Origin: Cytophagales bacterium
Lineage (GTDB): Bacteria; Bacteroidota; Bacteroidia; Cytophagales; 172606-1
DNA length: 64,000 nucleotides
Assembly: GCA_030446715.1 (NCBI GenBank)
Contig: JAUJMU010000001.1
Coordinates: 659,297 to 723,296, forward strand
Reading direction: 5' to 3'
The position numbers and the translations under genes are program-made. Shown piece by piece: positions 50,103 through 59,330 of this stretch; position 1 is the stretch's first letter; each line of letters begins with the position of its first letter. Under the pieces are notes generated by a model. That model searched no databases, was not told the DNA's origin, and was given only the letters and a program-made list of their open reading frames with translations.

Positions 50103-50984
50103 ATGATCAAATCCATGACTGGTTTCGGGGCCGCCAAAGCCAGCAACGACACCCTGGCCGTAACGGTCGAAATCCGTACCCTCAATTCCAAATCGCTGGA
50201 TGCTTCCTTTCGCCTGCCCCGGCAGTATTCGGATAAGGAGGTGGAGTTGCGCAGTCTGCTGACCCAAACGCTGGATCGGGGCAAGATCAACCTGAGCATT
50301 GAGGTGCAAAGTCTGGGGGAGCTCAAGCCGAAAGTGGCCGTAAACCGGGCGATGGTAAAGGCCTATTACCAGCAACTGCAAGAGGTAGCCCTCGAACTGG
50401 GTGCCGGCCAGGGCGACCTGCTCCGGCTTGCGTTGCAGTTGCCTGAGGCCTATCTGACCGAAAGCAGTTCTGACGAAACTTCCGCGCAGGAGTGGGTTTT
50501 TATCAGGAGCGTAATTGAAGAAGCCCTGCGGACCTGCGATGAATTCCGCACCAAAGAAGGGCAGGAACTGGCCGTAAACCTGAGTGCCTACACTACCCGG
50601 ATCGGAAAGATGCTTAAGGAGATTGAAAGCCACGACCCGGAGCGGATTCAGAAAATCCGCGAACGTATCTCCAGTCACCTGCAGGAGGTAGTCACCAACG
50701 AAAATTTTGACCGCAACCGATTCGAGCAGGAGATGATCTACTACATCGAAAAGCTCGACATCAGCGAGGAGAAGGTGCGCCTGCGGCTGCACCTGGATCA
50801 TTTTATGGAAGTGCTGCACGGACAGGAAGCGCCCGGTAAAAAGCTGAACTTCATTTCACAGGAGATCGGCCGTGAAATCAATACTATTGGATCCAAAGCC
50901 AACGACGCTATTATTCAGCGGTTTGTGATTGACATGAAGGAAGAACTGGAGAAGATCAAGGAGCAGTCCCTGAATATTCTGTAG
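50103..50984 (+). CDS. YicC family protein (endoribonuclease-like)
   Basis: A 293-residue protein of the YicC/YloC family. The start MIKSMTGFGAAKASNDTLAV has the family's MTGFG, then RTLNSKSLDASFRLPRQYSD, and the end DFISQEIGREINTIGSKAND-type block (LNFISQEIGREINTIG) with DMKEELEKIKEQSLNIL are conserved. YicC of E. coli takes part in small-RNA decay and can act as an endoribonuclease. It ends with a good terminator 270 bases downstream. Confidence 0.92.
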   Translation: MIKSMTGFGAAKASNDTLAVTVEIRTLNSKSLDASFRLPRQYSDKEVELRSLLTQTLDRGKINLSIEVQSLGELKPKVAVNRAMVKAYYQQLQEVALELGAGQGDLLRLALQLPEAYLTESSSDETSAQEWVFIRSVIEEALRTCDEFRTKEGQELAVNLSAYTTRIGKMLKEIESHDPERIQKIRERISSHLQEVVTNENFDRNRFEQEMIYYIEKLDISEEKVRLRLHLDHFMEVLHGQEAPGKKLNFISQEIGREINTIGSKANDAIIQRFVIDMKEELEKIKEQSLNIL

Positions 50985-51094
50985 GCGGAGCGGGGCTGTC
51001 TGGCAGCGGGCTGAAAATGTACATAAAATTACAGCTGCAGTCGCTGATATTGCTATTCCCAAATGATTCAGACCTGATCAAACTATGCCAGTAC

Positions 51095-51190
51095 TTCTCA
51101 GGATCAGGCTTTACAAGATTATCAGGACGAAAGGATTTTGAAATCATATCCTGTTATATCTTTCCTGTAAATCCTGATTCTGACCACCTG
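51095..51190. repeat. Imperfect inverted repeat with ATCAGGAT/ATCCTGAT words
   Basis: CTCAGGATCAGGCTTTACAA and GATTATCAGGACGAAAGGAT on the left face ATCCTGTTATATCTTTCC and TGTAAATCCTGATTCTGA on the right. Such TGTAAATCCTGAT words are a common intergenic theme in Bacteroidota. No gene is seen between yicC and the terminator. Confidence 0.5.
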
Positions 51191-51252
51191 CCCCGGCGTC
51201 AAAGGAGCGGTATTTTGAGAAAGTACTGTACTGAATACCGGATCTTAAATGC

Positions 51253-51285
51253 AAGGCCTGAGCAGCAGATGCTCAGGCCTTTTTC
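51253..51285 (+). terminator. Rho-independent terminator after yicC
   Basis: AAGGCCTGAGC and GCTCAGGCCTT pair perfectly (11 bp) around AGCAGAT, followed by TTTCTG. It serves yicC on the plus strand and may also serve the M28 peptidase gene on the minus strand, whose end is close. Confidence 0.88.
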
Positions 51286-51309
51286 TGTGCCTGATGCCTG
51301 ATACGCTTC

Positions 51310-52593
51310 CTACTCCATGCCCGACACAAAGTCGCGGATCAGCCCAAAAGCTTCACTGAATTTGGTAAGCGGCAGTGTTTCAGGCCGGTCGTAGATGTCA
51401 TGGTAGAATTTCGGCCCGCCCATCAGGTAAATGAATACCGCCTTTACGCCTTTGCGGGTAAAGAAGTAATGATCGGAGTTGGGAGCGTTGTCGCGCTTCT
51501 GGAGTTTGGGCAGGTAATTGTGCTGATTGTTCAGGGCCGTCAGCCGGTCAAATTCCTCCGGCAGCCGGGTGCCGTTTACCACCATCATTCCCTCTTCGCC
51601 GGTGCCCAGCAGGTCCAGATTGATCATAAACTTTATCTGGCTCAGTGGGAAAAGGGGATGCTCCGTGTAGTACCGCGAACCGATCAGCCCGGCCTCTTCC
51701 GCGCCGAACGCCATGAAGGCGATTGAGTAGTCGGGCTGGTTTTCCGGCAGTACGTAATGACGAGCCAGCTCCAGCATCAGCGTGGTGCCGCTGGCGTTGT
51801 CGTTGGCACCGGGGAAATACGCCGCTTCCTTGCCCATGCGGCCGAGGTGGTCGTAGTGCGCCGAAATCACGACAAACTGATCCGGAAACTTCTTGCCGGG
51901 CACGTAGCCAATCACATTCTGCGAGGGGTAGCCTTTGATCAGCTTCGCATCTACCCGGAAGGTGGCCGTTTTCGCCGCCGGATCAAGGTCTTTCTTTACC
52001 ATCTGAAAAGCTGGGTGACTTATCTGGGCCGGCGAGAGGCTCATGGTCAGTTTTTCCTTCTGCAACTCGATCAGCGCCTTTGCTTCGTGCATTTTGTTCA
52101 GGTACTCAGAGGGCAGTTCGGTAAGGTTGGCGTAATGCCGCGCCTCGTACACCATTACGTTGCGGCGCAGATCACTTCGCATAAACCGTTGCCGGGCCTC
52201 TTCCCGGGTGAAGATCAGCGTGTCCAGGTGAATGATTTTTCCCTTGCCGCGTCCCCCCTGCGAAACCGGGTTTACGATGTAGGCTTCGCCCGGAGGTAAC
52301 TTCTGTTTATCAATTTTCAGGGAAACCTTGCCCGGAAAAGTATTGATGTCGAGTGGAAAAGTCTGAATATACAGGCTGTCAAAAGCCCGGAGGCCCATCT
52401 GCCGGAACTGCCCTTCCAGATACCGGGCTGCAATTTTGTCACCGCCATTAACGTACCCCCGGCCATGGAACGCCGGCGAACAAAGCGTGGCAATGGTCGC
52501 TCTGGCCCGCTCCATATCCTGACCAAAACCAATCCGCGGAGTGGCCGAAAGCAGCAGAATCCACAACAGGAAAGGCGCTGGTTTAGGTGTCAT
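51310..52593 (-). CDS. M28 family zinc aminopeptidase, exported
   Basis: A 427-residue exported peptidase with signal LLWILLLSATPRIGFGQ. The N-terminal third has a PA-type insert; the catalytic M28 domain shows VVISAHYDHLGRMGKEAAYF (His and Asp ligands), GANDNASGTTLMLELARHYV (bridging Asp), FMAFGAEEAGLIGSRYYTEH (Glu catalytic and ligand), INLDLLGTGEEG and, near the end, APNSDHYFFTRKG (last His). All metal ligands are there. Removes N-terminal residues from peptides in the periplasm or outside. Confidence 0.92.
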   Translation of the reverse strand: MTPKPAPFLLWILLLSATPRIGFGQDMERARATIATLCSPAFHGRGYVNGGDKIAARYLEGQFRQMGLRAFDSLYIQTFPLDINTFPGKVSLKIDKQKLPPGEAYIVNPVSQGGRGKGKIIHLDTLIFTREEARQRFMRSDLRRNVMVYEARHYANLTELPSEYLNKMHEAKALIELQKEKLTMSLSPAQISHPAFQMVKKDLDPAAKTATFRVDAKLIKGYPSQNVIGYVPGKKFPDQFVVISAHYDHLGRMGKEAAYFPGANDNASGTTLMLELARHYVLPENQPDYSIAFMAFGAEEAGLIGSRYYTEHPLFPLSQIKFMINLDLLGTGEEGMMVVNGTRLPEEFDRLTALNNQHNYLPKLQKRDNAPNSDHYFFTRKGVKAVFIYLMGGPKFYHDIYDRPETLPLTKFSEAFGLIRDFVSGME

Positions 52594-52691
52594 TTTTCAA
52601 AGGTAAGAAAGCTTCTTTAACCGGCGATGACAGATACCGGCGATACGGTACAAAGTTTGCACCTCGTTTTCGCAACAATGATGCATAAATA

Positions 52692-52723
52692 TTTGCAACA
52701 TAATTGCATTTAGGATAATTTTG
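52692..52723 (+). promoter_or_regulatory. Promoter of the TonB receptor gene (Bacteroidetes type)
   Basis: The -33 element TTTG (52692-52695) and the -7 element TAATTTTG (52716-52723) are separated by 20 bases, as in the Bacteroidota sigma consensus TTTG-N19-21-TAnnTTTG. The start codon of the receptor gene is 23 bases further on. Confidence 0.8.
52693..52709. promoter_or_regulatory. Fur-family-like operator overlapping the promoter
   Basis: TTGCAA-CATAA-TTGCAT is a 6-5-6 inverted repeat with one deviating base. It overlaps the -33 element, so binding would block transcription. The pattern equals that published for Nur and some other Fur-family regulators (TTGCAA-N5-TTGCAA). Which metal is involved is not shown. 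Confidence 0.55.
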
Positions 52724-52745
52724 TTTCCTACCTTATTGAAGGCCT

Positions 52746-55094
52746 TTGAGAAAAGCAGGTATTTACATATTGATCCTTGTTACACTGGTCTGCACGCTGC
52801 TGGTACCGCATCGGGTGTTGGCCCAGATGGCGTCTGACTGCCACTACACCGTCCGCGGAGAAATCCGCGAGATGGAGTCGGGCATTCCGGTGCTGGGGGC
52901 TACGGTTTACATCCGCGAACTGGGCCGGGGAGCGGTAGCGGACCCGGATGGGAAGTATACCATTCCCAACCTGTGCGCCGGCGACTACACCATGATCTGC
53001 CAGCACCTTGGCTACCACGCCGATACCATCCTGATCCACGTTCACGAAGGTTTTATTCAGTGCAATTTTACCCTTGCCGAAGCGGATATTCAACTCAACG
53101 CAGTGGTAATAGCCGGAGAAAGAGCCCTGCCGCTGGCATCGCAGCCGGCCGCCGAACTAACCGGTCAGGAACTACAGAATACCCGTGGCCTTACGCTGGG
53201 CGAGTCGCTGCGGGGACTTACGGGGGTAAATTCCATCCAGACGGGGCCAGCCGTCTCAAAACCAGTCATTCACGGCTTGCACGGCAACCGGATTCTTATT
53301 CTCAACAACGGCATCCGGCAGGAGGGCCAGCAGTGGGGGGCCGAACACGCCCCCGAAATTGACCCTTTCATCGCCCGGCGCATTACCGTAGTAAAAGGTG
53401 CGGCGGGGGTACGGTACGGGGCAGATGCCATTGGCGGTGTGATTCTGGTGGAGCCGGCACCGCTGCCGGTCCACGCCGGCACAAGGGGGGAACTGAACCT
53501 GATCGGTTACTCAAACGGCTGGGGTGGCATCACCTCGGGTCAGGTAGAAGGCGGTTCCCGCCGGCTGGAGGGCCTCGGCTGGCGTTTGCAGGGAACTCTG
53601 AAACGGGCCGGCGACGCCCGGGCCGCCAATTACCTGTTGTCTAACACAGGGGTATCGGAAGCAAACTTCTCGGGCGGGCTTGGCTACCGGAAAAATAAAT
53701 ACGGACTGGAAGCATTTATCAGTCATTTCCGGACCAATACCGGCATTCTGCGCAGTGCGCACATCGGCAATCTCTCGGATCTGGAGAGGGCCCTGCAAAG
53801 TCCGCGTCCCTGGTACATCCGTGACTTTACCTACCAGATTGATAACCCCCGACAGGCCATCAACCACAGTTTGCTGAAGATAAGCGGCTTTGCCGTGGTT
53901 CCGGCATTGGGTACTTTTACGCTGCAGTACGGCGGCCAGATCAACAACCGTCAGGAGTTCGATATCCGGCGCGGGGGACGTTCCAATCGTCCGGCCCTTG
54001 ACCTCCAATTGTTTACCCATACCCTTGATGCTGTCCTTGAACACAAGCCGGTCCGGCGGTTTTCGGGCAGTGCCGGCGTAAACCTGCTCTATCAGGACAA
54101 TAACAACCTGCCCGGCACCGGCGTTACGCCCCTGATTCCCAACTACAATTCCTTCGGCGCCGGCGCATTTGCTACTGAAAAATGGTCAACTGAAAAATGG
54201 ACGCTGGAAGGCGGCATCCGGTATGATTACCGTTACCTGCAGGCGCAGCGCTTTAATGGCGTAAATCAACTGGTAAAACCCGATTTTCACTTCCGCAACC
54301 TATCGGCCACGGCCGGGGCTGTTTTTTACGCGAGTGAACGGTGGAACTTTAAAACCAACCTTGGCACTGCCTGGCGGCCACCCAATGTGAGCGAACTCTA
54401 CAGCCAGGGACTGCACCACGGACTGGGTGCCATTGAGGAAGGTAATGAAAATTTGCAGACGGAGCGGGCCCTGAAGTGGATCAGTACGGTGAATTACACG
54501 GGCACCCGTCTGAGTTTTGAAGGCAGCCTGCACTACAACCGGATAAACGATTATATCTATCTGGAGCCGGATGCCGAGCCCCGCCTGACCATCCGGGGCG
54601 CTTTCCCGGTATTCCGCTACACCCAAACCGACGCCCGGCTCATGGGAACGGATGCAGCACTTGCCTATCAGGTGGGCAGCGGACTTACCTTCCGTTCCAG
54701 GGCGTCGTTGATCCGGGCCCGCGACATGGTGCGCAACAATTTTCTGATTTTCATACCGGCCGACCGTTTTGAAAGCTCACTGACCTACCGGAAAGAAAAA
54801 CCTGGCAAACTTTCAGACGCTTTCCTGACAATCGGGGCGGTCAACGTGCGTCACCAGAACCGGACGCCCGAAGGCGTTGATTATGCCAATGCACCAGACT
54901 CTTACATGTTGCTCAATTTGCAGGGCGGTATCACATTTACGGCTGCCGGGCGGCCCCTGACCATTGGCCTGACCGTCAGCAATGCCCTTAACACCGCTTA
55001 CCGCGACTACCTCAACCGCCTCCGTTACTACGCCGATGATGTTGGACGCAACGTGATGCTGCGGCTGAAGTACGAATTCGGAAAAATTCAATAA
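52746..55094 (+). CDS. TonB-dependent receptor, metal-uptake (ZnuD-like) type
   Basis: Outer-membrane gated channel. A signal region (LVTLVCTLLVPHRVLAQ), a carboxypeptidase-like beta domain (YTVRGEIREMESGIPVLGAT, about 35-115), a plug domain (TRGLTLGESLRGLTGVNSIQ, VIHGLHGNRILILNNGIRQE, GAEHAPEIDPF, VVKGAAGVRYGADAIGGVIL) and a barrel of about 22 strands ending in NALNTAYRDYLNRLRYYADD and MLRLKYEFGKIQ. The HGLHGNRILILNNG and EHAPEID plug segments are like those of receptors for zinc and related metals. The start is a TTG at 52746. A Fur-type operator before it and a lipoprotein gene behind support metal uptake. Confidence 0.9.
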   Translation: MRKAGIYILILVTLVCTLLVPHRVLAQMASDCHYTVRGEIREMESGIPVLGATVYIRELGRGAVADPDGKYTIPNLCAGDYTMICQHLGYHADTILIHVHEGFIQCNFTLAEADIQLNAVVIAGERALPLASQPAAELTGQELQNTRGLTLGESLRGLTGVNSIQTGPAVSKPVIHGLHGNRILILNNGIRQEGQQWGAEHAPEIDPFIARRITVVKGAAGVRYGADAIGGVILVEPAPLPVHAGTRGELNLIGYSNGWGGITSGQVEGGSRRLEGLGWRLQGTLKRAGDARAANYLLSNTGVSEANFSGGLGYRKNKYGLEAFISHFRTNTGILRSAHIGNLSDLERALQSPRPWYIRDFTYQIDNPRQAINHSLLKISGFAVVPALGTFTLQYGGQINNRQEFDIRRGGRSNRPALDLQLFTHTLDAVLEHKPVRRFSGSAGVNLLYQDNNNLPGTGVTPLIPNYNSFGAGAFATEKWSTEKWTLEGGIRYDYRYLQAQRFNGVNQLVKPDFHFRNLSATAGAVFYASERWNFKTNLGTAWRPPNVSELYSQGLHHGLGAIEEGNENLQTERALKWISTVNYTGTRLSFEGSLHYNRINDYIYLEPDAEPRLTIRGAFPVFRYTQTDARLMGTDAALAYQVGSGLTFRSRASLIRARDMVRNNFLIFIPADRFESSLTYRKEKPGKLSDAFLTIGAVNVRHQNRTPEGVDYANAPDSYMLLNLQGGITFTAAGRPLTIGLTVSNALNTAYRDYLNRLRYYADDVGRNVMLRLKYEFGKIQ

Positions 55095-55140
55095 ACCCAA
55101 TACCCCATAAACATCCCTGAACCTTTAACCAGTACATGCT

Positions 55141-55716
55141 ATGAACAAGTTGCTTAAGTTGCCCTTTGCGTTATTGATCGGTTTTGCCGTCCTGATTACA
55201 TCCTGCCGGAAAGACGACCCGGAGCCGGAGAACGAAGAAGAACTGATCACCACTGTCCGGCTTACCTTTGCTTCGGTTACGGGCGGCTCACCGGTAATCG
55301 CCATATGGCGTGATCTGGATGGCACGGGCGGTAATCCACCAACCGTTGATCCCATTACCCTGCAAAGAGGCGTCACCTACAACACGACCATCCAGGTACT
55401 GGATGAAACCAAAACTCCCGCCGGAAACCTCAATGAGGAGATAGAGAGAGAAGCCAATGAGCATCAGTTTTTCTTCACCACCTCCGGCCTCACGGGTATG
55501 ACCATCGCCTACGATGACACAGACGGCAACAACCGCCCCATTGGCCTGCGGAACCGGGTAACTACGCCAAACAACGCTGCCACGGGTACGCTGACGGTCA
55601 TTCTGCGGCATGAGCTGAACAAAACTGCCGCCGGTGTGGCCAACGGCGACATCACCAACGCCGGTGGAGATACCGACATTCAGACTGCACCGCCTTTTCA
55701 GGTGACCATTCAGTAG
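55141..55716 (+). CDS. Surface lipoprotein of the TonB receptor (metal-linked, unknown family)
   Basis: A 191-residue lipoprotein (LITSC lipobox, Cys22). The mature part starts with an acidic patch RKDDPEPENEEELITTVRLT, then VTGGSPVIAIWRDLDGTGG, EEIEREANEHQFFFTT and AYDDTDGNNRPIGLRNRVTT, closing GDITNAGGDTDIQTAPPFQV. Proteins of this layout are widely found behind ZnuD-like receptors in Bacteroidota. Its many acidic and His residues may bind metal. It is 46 bases from the receptor gene and shares its promoter. Confidence 0.78.
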   Translation: MNKLLKLPFALLIGFAVLITSCRKDDPEPENEEELITTVRLTFASVTGGSPVIAIWRDLDGTGGNPPTVDPITLQRGVTYNTTIQVLDETKTPAGNLNEEIEREANEHQFFFTTSGLTGMTIAYDDTDGNNRPIGLRNRVTTPNNAATGTLTVILRHELNKTAAGVANGDITNAGGDTDIQTAPPFQVTIQ

Positions 55717-55747
55717 TTGGTTGCAGAAAAGCAAATGTTTAACAATC

Positions 55748-55780
55748 AAAAACCTGCGTTCTTTAAGGGCGCAGGTTTTT
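55748..55780 (+). terminator. Rho-independent terminator after receptor-lipoprotein unit
   Basis: AAAAACCTGCG and CGCAGGTTTTT form an 11-bp stem around TTCTTTAAGGG with T run. It ends the plus-strand unit just before the convergent nuoL-like gene. Confidence 0.88.
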
Positions 55781-55800
55781 GTTTTGGACCTCTTTCCGGT

Positions 55801-57792
55801 CTACCCCACGCCTGAAACAACCAACCACACCAGCAAGGCTATAAAAGTCAACACAGCCGCAGCCACGTACGTCTGCACCTGGCCGCTGCCGGCCCGCACA
55901 GTCATTCCTATCCGGCCCGCTGCTAAAGCCGCAAGCCGCACGGCTCCGTCTACCACAAACCGGTCAAACCAGGCGGTCATGTGCGCCAGCACGACTACGC
56001 ACATACCCACAGTGCCAACGACTGCGTCCAGCACCTTGCTGTCCAGTTGCCGGACTATCCGGGCACCTAACTTGCCGGGCAGAATCACCACCAGCCTGAA
56101 GGCATCATCCAAATACCAGTTACGCCGGGAAAGCTCGCGCAGCGGAGTCGGGATGAAGAAGAGGGAGCGGTTTACGAAAAAGTACGTAATCAGCAGGCCG
56201 CCGGCAGCCAGAGAAATTGATATGGATACTGCCCGGGCGTGCCAGCCGTGGCTTTCAGGCTCTCCTGTTGCCAGAGTTTGGTACAGCCAGCCGGTGTTCA
56301 GCGGGTTCACCGAAAAGACAAAAAATAAGGAGAGCAGGCTTAAGAGAATCACCGGTGCCAGCATAATTATGGGGCTTTCGTCAACGACTGCATACACGGC
56401 CGGTTCGTTCAGCCGAAACTTATCCCGGAATACCAGCACCAGTTGCCGGCCCACGTAGCAGGCGGTGAGCAGCGCCGAGAGGAAGCCCAGCAGCGGCACC
56501 AGATAGGCCAGGCCGCCAGCTGCTCCGGCCGCCCAACCCAAGCTGGCCGCCAGAATTGCATCTTTGGACAGAAATCCCGAAAACAGCGGCACGCCGGCCA
56601 GTGCCAGGCCGCAGATGGTGAAACATAGAAAGGTAACCGGCATTTTCCGGCGGAGGCCGCCCATCAGCCGCATGTCCTGGGCATCGAAGTGGATATGGGT
56701 TTGGTGGCCGGCCTGATGGAGGGCGTGGATTACGGAACCGGCGCACAGGAACAGACCTGCTTTGAAAAAAGCATGGGTAACCAGATGGAACATAGCCGCG
56801 CCCGGAGCACCGATACCCACCGCCATCACCATATAACCCAGCTGCGAAACCGTGGAAAAAGCCAGCAGCCGTTTGATGTCCGTCTGGAACAGTGCGGCCA
56901 CCGCTCCCATAAATAAGGTGACTGTACCGATACCGGCCGCCAGATTAAGTATCGTGTTGTCCAGCAGCGGAAAGAGCCTGACCAGCAGGTACACACCGGC
57001 TGCTACCATTGTGGCCGCGTGGATAAGTGCTGAAACCGGCGTAGGCCCCGCCATGGCTCCCGGTAGCCAGATCTGCAGGGGAAATTGGGCCGATTTGGCA
57101 ATGGTGCCGCACAGCAGTCCCAGCCCGAATACCAGCGACCACGAAGTGTTCAGGGGCAGCAGGGCTTCGCGGGTAAGGAACCGGAGATCGGAGGAGCCGA
57201 ACAGACCCAATATCATCAGCAGTGCAATCAGGAAGCCTGCGTCGCCGATGCGGTTGATGAAAAACGCATTCCGGCTCCCGCGGGCTGCGGCCGGGTTGGT
57301 GACCCGGAAACCGATCAGCAGGTAAGACGACAAGCCCACCAGTTCCCAGCATCCGTAAAGCAGAAACAGATTATCGGCCAGCACGATACCAAGCATGGCA
57401 GAGGTGAAGAGGCCCAGATACGCAAAATACTGACTGTAACGCGGTTGCCCCTTCATGTACCCGACTGAGTAAATCTGCACCAGCAGGGAAACGAACGTCA
57501 CCAGCAGGCACATCAATGCCGAGTAGCGGTCTGCCCACAGACCCAGCCGGAAAATGTACGAAGTCAGCTGGAACCACTCCACCTGTATGTATTGCTCCTG
57601 ATCCGGCCATACCTGAACAAACACCGTAACGGCAGCCGCAAACGATGCAGTGCCGGTGAGCAGGGCCAGCCAGTCGCCGCGCCGCGGCAAATGCCGGCCC
57701 AGTAACGAAAGCAGCAGAAAGGAAGCCAGTGGAAGCAGGGGTATTGCCGGCAGGATCAGCGTCGGGATTGGCTTCATCAAGTAGCTGCGCAA
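55801..57792 (-). CDS. NADH-quinone oxidoreductase subunit L-like (orphan antiporter-type subunit)
   Basis: A 663-residue proton-conducting membrane subunit. Typical NuoL/Mrp motifs are YMKGQPRYSQYFAYLGLFTS, LFLLYGCWELVGLSSYLLIG, RNAFFINRIGDAGFLIAL, PLQIWLPGAMAGPTPVSALI with HAATMVAAGVYLLVRL, and HALHQAGHQTHIHFDAQDMR, GVPLFSGFLSKDAIL. Some 15 helices are seen and the C-terminal lateral part is kept. No nuo or mrp genes are around it, so it is an orphan. It may work with a complex I elsewhere, or in another ion-pumping system. Confidence 0.88.
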   Translation of the reverse strand: MRSYLMKPIPTLILPAIPLLPLASFLLLSLLGRHLPRRGDWLALLTGTASFAAAVTVFVQVWPDQEQYIQVEWFQLTSYIFRLGLWADRYSALMCLLVTFVSLLVQIYSVGYMKGQPRYSQYFAYLGLFTSAMLGIVLADNLFLLYGCWELVGLSSYLLIGFRVTNPAAARGSRNAFFINRIGDAGFLIALLMILGLFGSSDLRFLTREALLPLNTSWSLVFGLGLLCGTIAKSAQFPLQIWLPGAMAGPTPVSALIHAATMVAAGVYLLVRLFPLLDNTILNLAAGIGTVTLFMGAVAALFQTDIKRLLAFSTVSQLGYMVMAVGIGAPGAAMFHLVTHAFFKAGLFLCAGSVIHALHQAGHQTHIHFDAQDMRLMGGLRRKMPVTFLCFTICGLALAGVPLFSGFLSKDAILAASLGWAAGAAGGLAYLVPLLGFLSALLTACYVGRQLVLVFRDKFRLNEPAVYAVVDESPIIMLAPVILLSLLSLFFVFSVNPLNTGWLYQTLATGEPESHGWHARAVSISISLAAGGLLITYFFVNRSLFFIPTPLRELSRRNWYLDDAFRLVVILPGKLGARIVRQLDSKVLDAVVGTVGMCVVVLAHMTAWFDRFVVDGAVRLAALAAGRIGMTVRAGSGQVQTYVAAAVLTFIALLVWLVVSGVG

Positions 57793-57913
57793 TTTTAAAT
57801 TGTGAATTTAAGATTTAGAATAAATACTCAACCGGTTGATTTATAGTAATTTCAGGTCAGAAATTCTGAACTTAAACTACCGGACTCATTGTGCGCATGT
57901 CTCCTGTCTTCCT

Positions 57914-59257
57914 CTAATGCACCAGCGCTTTCCGGCGGGTCACCAGCTGCAGAACCACGTAGCCGGCGGCAAGGCAGCCGAAGTAGAACAGCGCCAGCCC
58001 GCCGTTGAGGGTACTGACTGCCACCAGGCAAAACAGCGCCAGCACGATGGTAATAACCGGAAAGTACGGATAGAACGGTACCCGGTAGGGCCGCTCCATC
58101 TGCGGATACCCACGCCGCAGGGCAAACAGCGAGAACATGGAAATGCTGTAGAGGGAAAGGGCGCCGAAACATGACAGGATTATCATGTCACCCGTTTTGC
58201 CGGTCAGGATGGCCACGATGCCAATCGTGGTATTGGCAATCAGGGCATTGGCTGGTGTCCGGAACCGGGGGTGTATTTCGGCCAGCCACGCCGGGGCGTA
58301 ACCAACCCGGCCAAATTCAAACGTAGACCTTCCCGAAGCGAGGATCGTGCCGTGGAACGAAGCTACCAGCCCGCTTAAGCCAATCAGGGTAAAGATATAA
58401 TGCATGGGGCTGTTGGCACCCGATATCCGGGCAACAGCCATCGGCAAGGGAGAGTCGGAGGCTTCGGCACCCGCTGCCGGATACACCACTGCCTCCCAGC
58501 CATCTATGCCCACTGAGGCTACGAAGGTCAGCAGGCACAGCAGCACCAGCGTAGTAATCGAGGAGCCGAAGCCGATGCGCATGCTGCGGCCCGGATTTAT
58601 CGTTTCTTCGGCCACGTTGGCCAGCCCTTCAATGCCCAGAAAAAACCATATCGCAAATGGCAGCGCACCAAACATCCCCTCAAAGCCATTGGGCATCGGA
58701 TTGCGCAGCAGGTTATCGGGCTTCAGGTGCGGAAAAGAGAGGAAAGAAAAGAGAATAATGCCGGCTACGGCGGTGGTGGTGATGCAGAGCTCTACCATGG
58801 CTGCGGCCTTTACCCCGTAAATATTCAGCGACGTAAACAACATAAAAAAAATAATGGCAATGGCCGGTATGGGCACGGCCGGCAGGAAGATGTGCATGTA
58901 AGCGCCAATGGCTGCCGCAATGGCCGGCGGGCCGAATACAAACACAAAAATCTGAGCGAGGCCGCAGATAAAGCCCATTTCCCGGCCAAGGCCCTTCAGC
59001 GCGTAATCAAGGGCACCACCGGCTTTCGGGATGCAGCAGGCCAGTTCGGCATAGCCAAGGGAAAAGGTGACATAAAGAATGATAACAATGCCCGTAGCCA
59101 GGGCAAGGCCAAGGGTGCCGCCCTGTTCCAGCCCGAGGTTCCAGCCAAAGTACATCCCTGATATCACGTAGCCAACGCCCAGCCCCCATAGCATCAGGGG
59201 GCTCAGTACGCGGTTCAGTTGTTCTTCGGGGGGAGCAGGGGCGGCTTTTTCGGGCAT
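57914..59257 (-). CDS. APC family permease, ethanolamine permease-like
   Basis: A 447-residue transporter with 12 helices. It begins MPEKAAPAPPEEQLNRVLSP, then LMLWGLGVGYVISGMYFGWN, LGLEQGGTLGLALATGIVII, AELACCIPKAGGALDYALKG and FAIWFFLGIEGLANVAEETI, which together are typical of the ethanolamine permease subfamily of APC. I took the ATG at 59257; the 35 extra residues upstream are not family-like. No ethanolamine ammonia-lyase gene is in the window, so substrate is not fixed. Confidence 0.87.
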   Translation of the reverse strand: MPEKAAPAPPEEQLNRVLSPLMLWGLGVGYVISGMYFGWNLGLEQGGTLGLALATGIVIILYVTFSLGYAELACCIPKAGGALDYALKGLGREMGFICGLAQIFVFVFGPPAIAAAIGAYMHIFLPAVPIPAIAIIFFMLFTSLNIYGVKAAAMVELCITTTAVAGIILFSFLSFPHLKPDNLLRNPMPNGFEGMFGALPFAIWFFLGIEGLANVAEETINPGRSMRIGFGSSITTLVLLCLLTFVASVGIDGWEAVVYPAAGAEASDSPLPMAVARISGANSPMHYIFTLIGLSGLVASFHGTILASGRSTFEFGRVGYAPAWLAEIHPRFRTPANALIANTTIGIVAILTGKTGDMIILSCFGALSLYSISMFSLFALRRGYPQMERPYRVPFYPYFPVITIVLALFCLVAVSTLNGGLALFYFGCLAAGYVVLQLVTRRKALVH

Positions 59258-59330
59258 GGGGCAGGGGAGACAGCCTTGAATATAAGAAATGATCCCGTAT
59301 TTTTCACCCTTGCGGGGCACTACTGCATGA

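Noticed and set aside
51017-51301. 94-codon frame between yicC and its terminator
   Set aside because: It lies on the inverted ATCAGGAT repeat and the terminator, with no family match.
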